Made by a program: the position numbers and the translations under genes. A stretch of DNA of 16,672 nt from Ettlia oleoabundans (taxonomy: Eukaryota; Chlorophyta; Chlorophyceae; Chlamydomonadales), in the NCBI GenBank assembly GCA_019693395.1, contig JAAMXP010006263.1, forward strand, positions 1-16,672, in the 5' to 3' direction. Position 1 is the stretch's first letter, and each line of letters begins with the position of its first letter. The notes under the pieces are model-generated. The model was not told the origin of the DNA. It searched no databases and saw only the letters and a program-made list of their open reading frames with translations. Below are positions 1 to 8,626 of this stretch, in pieces.

Positions 1-668
1 CCCCCCGTGTACACTGCGGCGTGCAACCTTGGGTTTTGGTTTTCATACGATTTTAGCGTCAACAAGCGCCTGTCCCTTTCATCTCCTGTTTCATGAAGTT
101 CAACAGCAGCTCCACGCAGCTGCTCCAAAGCACATCCCCAATACGTAACTAACAAACGAAATACTATCTCGCATGGCGCGAAATGACACGTGCCATGCAG
201 CCCTGTCCTTGTTGAGACTGCTGCCAATCACACAGGTTAGCAGGTGTTGAGTTGTTCAGCCCATTGCCCGGGCCATTGGCATCATACAATTCACCAGCAC
301 CAAAACATGGGGAGCACTACCCATGCAAGTTCATCGGCTGATTTTTCCTTTGGGTTGTTGTAGCTACTCACGAGAATGGAGTGAGTTACACATAGCATTT
401 GTTTTGCCAACCCCATCGATTCACCTTGGAGTGTCGACATGCAAAATTGAGTTTGTGTTTAGGTTTGTATGCTTGTAGCACATTTTCCACTCCAAGATTT
501 CATGAATGTTCCCCCTCTCTTTGTCTCGCTTTGCTGCTTGCACACTTACTTGCTCCCCTTTAACCTTCAGCGAATAGCGCATAGCCTGTGCCTGCCTGTA
601 AGCACACTCCCAGTGCAGCAACAGTGCTGCCATTGCCAGGCATCTCGACAGCCACAGAGCTTGCAGTC
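1..668. other. Intergenic region and 3' UTR of the FHA-PHD gene
   Basis: No convincing coding exon is seen on either strand. The right part (about 370-668) is probably the 3' untranslated region of the minus-strand gene that stops at 669, because a TGTAA polyadenylation motif lies on the minus strand at 386-390. Left of that I see no repeat, RNA gene or promoter element that I can name. The stretch may contain the 3' or 5' flank of a neighbour outside the window. Confidence 0.5.
386..390 (-). other. TGTAA polyadenylation motif for the FHA-PHD gene
   Basis: TTACA on the plus strand reads TGTAA on the minus strand, about 280 nt downstream of the stop codon at 669-671. TGTAA is the known dominant near-upstream polyadenylation element in chlorophyte algae, and it is the only copy in this orientation in 1-668. 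Assignment to this gene is inference from position. Confidence 0.5.
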
Positions 669-3600
669 TCAGCGGCGGGAGCGGGTGCTGCGGCTGGTTG
701 TCGCTGTCTCAGACTTGGAGGCTGCTGCCGTTGTTGCTGCCCTGCCACGCCTGGTGGACACCTCATCTGCCGCGGTGCTGGCACTGCTGGCAGATGCTTT
801 GCCCCGCAAAGTGCGCCCAGATGCGGCAGGCTCTTCAGAAGGCTTGGGGACAGCCGTCCGGCCACGCTTTGCACGCACAGAAGGCTGCTCAGGCTCAGCA
901 AGCGCAGCAGTCTCCTGCTCGACAGCGCGTTTGCTGCCACGACCGCGCCCCCGCTTGGCGGGAGCCTCCTCATCTGCCTCGGCTGTAAATGACGCAATGG
1001 CAGCCCGCCTGCCACGTCCAGCTGGCTTCATTGCAGGCTCCTCCTCCTGCTGCTGGCTGACAGCCGGCTCCTCTGCTGCATGGCGCTTGCCGCCGCGCTT
1101 GCCAGCCGGCCTGCAGCAGCAGCTTAATGCAACAATCAATCAAAATGGGGGTGGTAGTGGTTGGGGGCCCGGGGGCTGTGCAGGTGCACCCATGCGGCTT
1201 CAACGTGTAATCTAGGTATCCTAGATCAGCGACATTGACTGCACAGCCCAGGTGCCCACTCACTTGGCCTTGGCAGCTGCGGCAGCCGCCGCCGCTTCTG
1301 CCTGCTGCCTGGCTGTGCACTCGGTGCAGAACCAGTCTCCCTTGGGCACCCGCTTGAGTGGTGGGTCGCAACAGGCCAGGTGGCAGGTGTTGTCGCATGA
1401 ATCACAGCACAGCAGGACATCGCCCTCATCTGCGGGTGGCATGGTCGGCGTTGGGGGTTCGGATGGTTGGTATGGCGCTGGTGTAGTTTGTTTTATGAAG
1501 CCCGCGGCAACTGGTTGAAGCAGCCCGGTGCAACCCTTCAGCTCATGCATTGACAGCAGTCAGCCCAGTTCCGAGGATGCAACTGGTACCCCACAGCCGC
1601 AACCACTCACCGCTTTGCCCGCAGACGTAGCAGTAGTCCTCCTCCTCCTCCTCTTCTGCCTCGCTTGTAGCCTCAACGGCTGCCTCCTCGCCATCAGCCT
1701 CATCTGCCATGTGCACACAGCCAGCAGCATCAAGACCCAGACACCTGCTGCTTGTCTCTGGGACGGATGCCCACGCACCCATGCGGGGAACTGCAGTGCT
1801 GCTGCAACGGGGGCCCCTGAACAGAGGCAAGGGATAGAGAAGCAAACCGGGGGTAGCACACCTGCAACCGCTTCAACCTCCATGTGGTCTGCAGCCGCAG
1901 CTGCCTCTGCCTTCTGCTGCTTGCCCTCCTCCTCCTCGACTGCATCCTGTGCAGCAGCTGCCACCTGCTCCACTACCGGCTCCTCCTCTGCTGCCACAGC
2001 GGCTGCTGCCTCAACCTCTGGCGCCTGCTGCTCGCCATCAAACAGCCAGCCGGGCAGCTCCACGCTCTCAAGCACCACACGAGCGCCACCCTCGGTACCT
2101 GCACACAGGTGGAGCACAGGCGTGGCATGCACTCTCAGCACGCAGTCACTTTCGCGCCCTTCCCTGGCTGCTGTAGCCATCTCGTAGTTGCAGTCGCAAA
2201 CAAAATGCTGTTCGATGCATGTGGCAGCGAATTCTTGGCTACCGCCCCTTCAACTCGCTGCAGCCAAGCTTCTGCCCATGCAACCACTACCTACTCACCA
2301 GGCCCATCCTTCAGCATTGACTTTGGCAGGTCAAGCACCCCATCGCTCCTGGCTGCGCTGGCAGCCCCAGCAGGCGTCTTGCCTATGGCAGCAACTGCAG
2401 GCGTGGCACCCAGCCTGCCGCCAGTTGCCGTGCCAGCGCCAGCAGGTGTGCGGCCCTTGGCTGCGCTGGGGGCGGGGGTGCGGGCACGCTTGGCTGCACT
2501 GGGAGCGGGTGTCTTGCGGGCCGAGGCCGGCACCACCACAACCTCAGCGGCTGGGGCGGGGGCATGCACCGGCCCTGCCAGGTGGCTGGGACGCACCACC
2601 ACCACCTGCCCAGCACGCTGTGCCGTGCTGACTGCCGTGCTGAGCTGGCCGAGCACCACAACACGCGGCACCCAGGCCTGGGGTGCCTCCTCCTCTCCCT
2701 CAGCCTCAAACTCAGCTCCCTCCTCAACCTCTGCCTCCTCCATCTCCTCATCAGCAGCCTCAGCAGGTCCAGCTGCCCCAGGACCCTCCTCATATTCCCG
2801 CTCAGCCGCCGCACGGTTGAGCACCACCTGCTGCATCGCCTCCTGCAGCTCCACACGGCGCGCACGCTCAGCATCCAGCGCACCACTGCAGCGGGGCAAG
2901 TCAGGCAGGCAGCGGTACCAGAAGGAAGCTGAGAAAAAAACAGAAAGGTTGTGTGTATGGTCCAGAGTACTCCAACTGCTTTGCCATTTGTCTGTGCCTA
3001 CTCCAAAGATGGAAACATACACACCGCAGTCTCTCTTGGAGCATCTTGCCACCATGCATGCAGTAGCGAACCTGGCAAACCACATGGGTCGGAAGTGTGA
3101 GAACAAGGCTAATGATTTACTCAACACCCACCACCCGTTAACCCACCTTAGTGCAGCGGCAGCTTTCTTCAGCTTGGCGGCCTTGGCTGTCATGCGGCGC
3201 AGCTGGGCGCCCAGCTGGCGTGCCTCTGCATGGTACGCCTTGGACCGCAGTACCGCTCTCTGGTACTGCTGGAGTGGAACAACCTCCGAGGCAGGCTCTG
3301 CAGTAGAGGCAGGGGAGAGGCAGTACGGCCCAGAAAGGCTCACTCAGGATCACCAGCACAAGAAAAGCTCCAGGTCACCACAACTCCTCTGCTGCTATTT
3401 GCTGCATGGAAACTTCAGCTGCCCGTATCCAACAGCTGGCCTCTGCTGCTATTCGCTGAATGGAAATTTCAGCATGCCCTCATCCAACAGCTGGGTTTGC
3501 ATGTGCGCAGGGGTGCCCACCCACCTTCCAGTTCCTCAGAGCCGTCTGCCTCCGCTTCTGCCTCACCATCCAGGCTGCCACCCTCGTCAGAGCCCTCCCT

Positions 3601-6600
3601 AGGTGCCTGCTGCTCCACATCATCCCCACAGTCCTCAGCCTCCGTCTGGACGGCGATGGTGGACAGCAGGCGCGGCGTGGGCTGGCAGCCGGCCTGCAGA
3701 GGGTCAAGACAGCAGCGCTCATCATCTGGACATGTTGGGAGGTTGTTGGTTGTTTCAGCTGTGGTGGTAATGTCAAGAGGGAACGGCAGAAAGCAAAAGG
3801 CACGCATGATCACAGCTGGCATGCAAGTCGCAGGAGAACAGAAACCGACACGCAGTACACAAGCACATGCACAAACACCTCGACAGTGTGCTTGACGGCG
3901 CTGCCGCGGCGCTCGCTAGCGGGGGTTGTCTGGATGGCGCGCTCAATGATGACAATCTTGGTGCCGGGGGTGCGGCTGAGGGAGCGACAGCGGCTCTTCT
4001 TTGCCGAGGCCTGGGCTCCAGCTGTTCCTGGTACCTCTGAAGGCACTTGCACCTCCTGAGTTGCCCTCAGAGCCTCCTCCTGCTCCTCACCCTCCCAACA
4101 TCCAGCAGCAGCGCTTGGCAAAGCGCCCAGGCCAGCCGAGGGCATGGCAGCGCCGACCTGTAACACCCTTGGCACAGCAATCGGTTCAGTGGGGGCCGTG
4201 GAAGAGTGGCAAGCTGCCGGTGCGTCAGCTGACAGCGCTATCCTACTGATAACGAGCCACACCCCAACTTGTTTACTGTTTATCCGTGCTGCAAGGCTTA
4301 CAACAGTACTACGTCGTCCATCTAACAAATTCCCACCAGCTCAGCACCGTTCCAACCCACCTGGGACAGCCGGGAGCGCCCAGCAGTGCGGGGCACGCTC
4401 CGAGCGGCAGAAGCAGAGAGCGCCTCCTGCCCCCTGCTGGCAGTAGAAGCGCCGGAGGTCTTGCCCTTTGACTTGGGGGTCATCACCACCCTCAGCCCTT
4501 CTTTGGCGCTCGTGGCCCCACTAGCAGTACCAGGAGACGCGAAGAACCCCTGCAGGAATGAGCAACAACCGCGGAGCATGATCAAGCAACTCCGCATATC
4601 ATACAAGTCACCAGTGTCTTCCAACGCAAGGTGTTTGGGACATGCAGCAACTAAATGCTGATCTTCCTCCGGCAATGTCTGAGCTTAACCGCGCTCTACA
4701 TCCGCTGCTGCCCTGTCAAACCAGGTGCCAAGCGCTGCAACCTCAACGCTCACCAGTGGCACCTCCAGCGTGACGTCGTGCTGCTCCGCCAGCTCCGTCA
4801 GCTTGGATGCCAGCGTGGCCGGATCCACCAACACCTCAGCGCCCGCCATTTCGGTGCCAGGCGCCTGCCTGGCACCCGTAGCAGGCGTTGGTGCGGGGGC
4901 AGCAGGCCCCATGGCACCCGGAGTGGCTTGTTCACCACTGCTGGTGGCAGGCGAGCCTGCCACAAGCTCCTTGAGGGCGCTGCGCACTGCAGAACACATA
5001 GAGGCGAGGTGGCAGAGAGGCACACAGCTTTAGATTCATTGGACAGGCTCTTAGATTTTAGAGCCTGCCTCGTGCATTTGCAATGCACGGAAACAATGCT
5101 GCCGCTACTGATTGTGTGGCAAGGCAACCCAGCCACACTTTGCACGGGAGGAATAAGACCAGTCAAAACTGACAGCCGCGCCAACCTGGCGTCTTGCCCG
5201 CGCTGTGCGGCGCCGCCATGCTGTGCCTGCTGCGCTTGGACACCACTGTGTCGGGCAGCTCCTCCAGCGGCTCCCCCATGGTGCCCAGCCCCCACTGGGC
5301 CAGGGCCACAGTGTTGTCATCCACGTTGATGATCTGCGGGGGGGTTGAGGGAAAGGGTCAGGAGCCAGAACAAGGCAGGCAAGCAGGTCGGGGACAAAAG
5401 GTTGGGTGCAACGGCAGTTCAAGTCAAGCTGTCATGCACATTGTCATTAGCTGCCTTGCATTGGTAAGTGTTCCTTGTTGCGCTGCAAGCCAACTAGTGC
5501 GGACTGGCACCCTCATTGCCCACCCAGCATCATCCATGCAGTCTAGCGCTTGCCTGCTCAATGTCGCCTTTGCGCAGGCGGATGGTGATGGTGGCATCAC
5601 GGGCGGCACCTTCAGGCGTGCCAGCCAGATGCCGCTGTTGCTCCTCTTCCACTTGGAAGCGCACGCTCTTACGCTTGCGCACCGCACTGCTAGGCACAAA
5701 GCATGCTGCTCCAGTGGCCTCTCCATCTGCTTCCTCCGCCCCTGCTGCAAGCTCTTTGGCTGGTGGCTCAGCTGTAATAGCAGGCATGGTTGACTCTTGG
5801 GCAGCAACATCTGCCATGGCGGCATCACCGCCCTCGTGGCTGCTGGCAAGCGCTGTTGCAGGCTCAACAGCAGCCTCCACAACCTGCTCTGCACTGGGCT
5901 GCTCAGTGGCAGCCTGATTCTTATCAGCAGCAGCCTCCTCTGCCACCACAGCTGTGTTCCCAGGTTCATCATCAGCCATTGCCTCAGAAGGAGCGGCAGC
6001 ATCCTTTGGACCTTTCTCCGTGTCCAATGGCTCTGCTACAGGCTGGTCAGCTGCCTGAACCTCCTCCGAAGCGTTATCCTCGGCCGCCGCTGCGGGAATC
6101 CCTGCAGCTGCCACTGCGACAGCTTCGGCCTCCTGCTGTTTTGCCGGCATTGCTCCTTCTGCTGTGGGCTCAAGTGCAGCAGCAGCGGCAGCCTCGGCAG
6201 CTGGAGCAGCAGTCCTGCGCAGCCCAGCCTTGAGCTTTAGGAGGTCGGCAGGGTTTGGCACAAACATGCCTGAAGGCTCGGCCCCCGCCGCATGCGGCGC
6301 TGGCTTGTCGGCTACAGGCTGAACCTTCTTCAGCTGCACGCCGGCCTGCTGAGCGCAGCAGACGGAAAAGGCACAGGATCAGCATAAAGGGACGTGAAGC
6401 ACCCATGGTACATGACTACGCAAGCAGTCAGGTTCAGCTGCATGCCTGTAGATGCTGCGGGGATGCTCTGCGGTGCCAAGCATTCTATGCATTCCAGGTT
6501 CCCACCTTGATAGCGTCCTGCAGGGCTGCTGACATGGCCACAGGTGCTCCAGCCGTTGGCGCAACCGATGCCTTCTGCCCGGGCGCTGGCGGTGCCGGGC

Positions 6601-7528
6601 GTGGTGGTGCCGCTGCTGCCGCATGCTTACCTCCCCGCAGCAGGTCGCCGGGAGGCGGCGGCGGTGGGGGTGGGGGCGCAGGCGCCGGGCCACCAGCCGG
6701 CACGTCACCTGCCTTGGCAGCTGCAGCCTTGCCCGCAAGCACAGCCGCATGCGCAGGTACGGCGTTTGCATGGCCCAGCGGCGGCCTCACTGGCGCCCGA
6801 ATCTGCACCGTCTCGTCATCGCCCTGGAAATAGAACACGCGAGTGCGGTTCTCCAGCAGCACCTCAATCTTGTCTCCAGTGGCCAGCTCCAGGGGGGAGG
6901 TCACAGGAGTGCCGTTAACTGCTACAGGTTCCCGGCCCATGGATGAGATGAACACCTGCATGCACCAAAGGGTCCAAATATGCCTTCAGCATGTTTTTGG
7001 CACCGATCAACCAGTCAAGGCTTGTGTTCATGCAGGTGACATCCAAACAAACAGCTTGGAGTGTGATCAGCAACAAGGCCTGCCGTTTGCTGCGGGAGCC
7101 AATAGTGGCGCTCGCACGGACAGACGTTGCCACCCACCGCGCCGCTGTCCTCCACATAGACTTCGGCATGCTTGCGGGAAATCTCCTTGTTGACTATCCG
7201 GATGTCGCAACTGTGGTCCCTGCACTCAATAAGCCGCCAGGATCAAGACAAGTTGAGCTTACAAGATGAACACTGAAGGCTGATGGGTCCCCACACTGCC
7301 TTGCGTTTGCGGCTGTCAACGCTGCAACTTGAAAGGCTGTCACCGCCCCAACCAGCTGTCGCAGTGGCTGGCTGTCAGCGCCGCACGGCGGGCGGCAACG
7401 CAACAATGCTGGCCTCGCGCGCTTGTCGCTTGCCTGCCGATAAGGATGGACTTCTTGTCGACCGGAAACTCCAGGTCGGGGCAGCCCTCCTTCCCTATAA
7501 TGAAGAGCTTGCCATACAGCGACGTCAT
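669..7528 (-). CDS. FHA / PHD finger / AT-hook chromatin protein with PP1-docking motif, 15 exons
   Basis: Predicted nuclear chromatin protein of 1370 residues. Exons (minus strand): 7434-7528, 7138-7219, 6506-6955, 5554-6345, 5186-5333, 4754-4986, 4361-4549, 3879-4157, 3525-3693, 3147-3297, 2299-2885, 1862-2098, 1611-1703, 1264-1429, 669-1110; sum 4113 nt, phases consistent at all 14 introns. Domains in order: FHA (5-103), proline tract (153-161), Ala/Glu-rich linker, KSVRF (435-439), Ser/Thr-Pro-rich basic blocks (about 510-760), coiled coil (813-895), acidic stretch, TP repeats (987-1035), acidic stretch, PHD finger (1162-1206), AT-hook-like RGR motifs (1255-1347). The ATG at 7528 is the first in-frame ATG and has A at -3. 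Introns 1 and 4 use GC donors. Least certain: the donor after 3879 (GTGTTT), the acceptor before 1703 (an alternative exists about 80 nt upstream) and the NAGNAG acceptor at 6345/6348. Fusion of two adjacent genes is not excluded, but the unbroken reading frame argues against it. Confidence 0.85.
741..1019 (-). other. AT-hook-like basic tail
   Basis: The last exon encodes four RGR-type cores at residues about 1255-1347: GRGRR, KRGRGRGSKR, KRGR and RRGR, spaced by Ala/Glu/Ser. AT-hooks bind the minor groove of AT-rich DNA through an RGR core, normally followed by Pro. Here the Pro is missing, so these are AT-hook-like rather than canonical. The protein ends in a basic STRSRR. Confidence 0.6.
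1317..1632 (-). other. PHD finger-coding segment (exons 13-14)
   Basis: Complete C4HC3 zinc finger: C1162-x2-C1165, C1177-x2-C1180, H1185-x2-C1188, C1203-x2-C1206, with the typical DPPLKRVPKGDWFCTEC ending. An intron (1430-1610) falls between the second and third cysteines; joining gives CGQS-DEGD, exactly the usual spacing. PHD fingers of this type read histone H3 tails in the nucleus. An acidic stretch (six Glu then Asp) precedes the first cysteine. No tryptophan sits where H3K4me3-binding PHD fingers usually have one, so unmodified or otherwise modified H3 is more likely (inference). Confidence 0.93.
2363..2515 (-). repeat. Thr-Pro repeat block in the FHA-PHD protein
   Basis: Residues 987-1037 hold five TP dipeptides in a basic, Ala-rich setting, with two near-identical copies of TPAPSAAK and two of TPAG. 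Such sites suit proline-directed kinases (CDK or MAPK families). The block lies between two acidic stretches and is probably disordered. Confidence 0.6.
2804..3297 (-). other. Coiled-coil segment (exons 10-11)
   Basis: Residues about 813-895 are charged and Leu/Ala-rich with heptad-like spacing, for example around AQLRRMTAKAAKLKKAAAAL, and continue across the intron at 2886-3146 into ERARRVELQEAM. The helix reads through the splice junction without a break, which supports that junction. It may serve for dimerisation. Confidence 0.6.
3387..3494. repeat. Imperfect tandem duplication, 54 bp x 2, inside an intron
   Basis: Two adjacent units beginning CTCTGCTGCTATT and ending CCAACAGCTGG run from 3387 and 3441. 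They differ at a few bases and by a one-base insertion. The pair lies wholly within the intron at 3298-3524 of the FHA-PHD gene, so it does not change the protein. It looks like a fairly recent local duplication. Confidence 0.85.
5656..5670 (-). other. RVxF-type PP1-docking motif (KSVRF)
   Basis: Residues 435-439 read K-S-V-R-F, preceded by RKR. This matches the degenerate PP1 docking consensus: basic residue, small/polar residue, Val, basic/polar residue, Phe. It is preceded by a long Ala/Glu-rich, presumably disordered region and followed by acidic residues and TP. NIPP1 and Ki-67 also combine an FHA domain with an RVxF motif. PP1 binding itself is inference. Confidence 0.5.
6650..6676 (-). 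repeat. CCN tract encoding nine prolines
   Basis: Residues 153-161 of the FHA-PHD protein are nine consecutive prolines within a Gly/Pro/Ala-rich linker right after the FHA domain. On the plus strand the tract is G-rich. It may be length-polymorphic and may bind SH3- or profilin-like partners, but nothing more can be said from sequence. Confidence 0.8.
6824..7516 (-). other. FHA domain-coding segment (exons 1-3)
   Basis: Residues 5-103, interrupted by two introns (7220-7433 and 6956-7137). The forkhead-associated signature is complete: G31-R32, S46-x-x-H49 in SRKHAE, and N73-G74 in AVNGTP, followed by GDKIEV and a closing VFYF strand. In known FHA domains these Gly-Arg, Ser, His and Asn positions build the phosphothreonine-binding face. 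That they fall on three exons and join in frame supports both splice choices, including the GC donor of intron 1. Confidence 0.9.
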
Positions 7529-7536
7529 GGTGCCAT
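7525..7536 (-). promoter_or_regulatory. Minimal upstream ORF (Met-Ala-Pro-stop) overlapping the start codon
   Basis: On the minus strand an ATG at 7536-7534 opens ATG GCA CCA TGA. The stop shares bases with the main ATG at 7528-7526 (overlap ATGA). The upstream ATG has A at -3 and G at +4, a context at least as good as that of the main start. If the transcript starts further upstream, ribosomes meet this ATG first, so translation of the FHA-PHD protein would depend on leaky scanning or reinitiation. Confidence 0.5.
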
Positions 7537-8626
7537 GCTCGACCAGTAGTGCAGGCAACACTGGAGCCAAGTTGAAAGGTTGCAACTGTACCTCAACGAC
7601 TGTACCCTCAACAAACTGAACCCGCGAAGGGAGCACCTTCGAAGGCACTGTTAGCCCGATACGCTTTGTTGGGTTGAGCGCAGCAGCCTCATGGCCGGAC
7701 AGCGCGCGACGCAAAGCACAGGCGTCGTTTCTGCCGCCGCCCGCCAGCCCACGTCGTCAACACTTTCGCACACTACCGAGTGTTCCAGCATTACAAGTTC
7801 CGAGGTGAAAGTAAATTGAGAGAGCAGAGTACCCAAAGTAACAACAGCAAACATGGACAGGAGAGAAGTATGCACAGCAGGGACAAGGAGCGGCATGGCC
7901 CACACGCACTTGGGGTAATAAAGCACACTCACCGAAAGACACGTGCTGTACAAGGAAGCGACAGGCATGCATGATATACACTAGGGATAGTTTAGATAAA
8001 TATGCACCCGTAGGCCGTTGATGCAGTGCATGCATGGCCCGGGGCAGGAGGGCGTGCAGCGGCTGCATAAGCGGCTAGGGCAGGCTTCGCCCACTTGCAT
8101 GCAGCTGCGGAAAAAGGCGGCAAAGGCGTCAATGCAGGGCATGGGGAGCGGGCAGCGGTTATAAGCGAGGTGGGAGCCAGCACCTCCCTGCCAGGTGTTG
8201 CAGGAGGAGGGCGAAAGCCGGGTAAACCAAAATGAGTGGGTAAGTCGGTTGGTGTGCAACTGGTAAAGAGACACGCAAGTTGATGTGCAACAGGCTGTAC
8301 AGCTTCCAACTGGAAGTCTGGCAGAGCCCCACTCTTCTGGGAGAATGGGGCAATCTAAGGTGATGATGTTGGGAAAGCAGAATCCCCACTAGAGGACACA
8401 AAAGCTGGCGGTCTCCAGCAATCACGCAGGCCATCTCAGGTTTTGTGGGTTGCAGGCTGAGCTTGTCTGCTCATTGAGTTTGTGCAAAATGATGCATTGC
8501 TATTGCGGACATGGCTGGTGGGCCATCAGGGCCGGCCATCGACTGTGCATGCTGGGGCATGGACCAGGTGTGGGTGTGCTGGTCTGCATCCAGCCCGCTG
8601 TGTGCAAGGTGTGCCAAGCAGCGCCC
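7529..8626. other. Spacer: 5' region of the FHA-PHD gene and 3' UTR of the PB1 gene
   Basis: No supported exon is seen. The left part (about 7529-7780) must hold the promoter and 5' UTR of the FHA-PHD gene; I see no TATA box. The right part (about 7795-8626) is probably the long 3' UTR of the PB1 gene, since the only minus-strand TGTAA in the spacer is at 7791-7795. Some short open frames on both strands have no recognisable content. Confidence 0.45.
7791..7795 (-). other. TGTAA polyadenylation motif, candidate for the PB1 gene
   Basis: TTACA on the plus strand. It is the only minus-strand TGTAA between the PB1-gene stop (8627) and the next gene. It implies an unusually long 3' UTR of about 830 nt ending some 250 bp before the next coding start. 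Confidence 0.35.

Noticed and set aside
469..1215. Plus-strand open frame of 248 codons over the AT-hook exon
   Set aside because: It is a mirror of the Arg/Ala-rich minus-strand exon; no recognisable motif, and it crosses the intron.
1704..1861. Earlier acceptor (ACTGCAG, near 1788) giving a longer exon 13
   Set aside because: It is in the same phase and remains possible, but it would put Cys/Trp/Met-rich sequence between two acidic stretches; the ATGGCAG acceptor gives continuous acidic sequence up to the PHD finger.
1884..3602. Long open frame of 572 codons on the plus strand
   Set aside because: It is antisense to well-supported exons of the FHA-PHD gene, runs through their introns, is Ser/Ala/Cys-rich low complexity without a domain, and arises from GC-rich, stop-poor codon composition.
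7529..7714. Extension of the FHA-PHD protein upstream of 7528
   Set aside because: The frame is open, but it has no ATG upstream of 7528, and the FHA first strand begins just after the chosen start.
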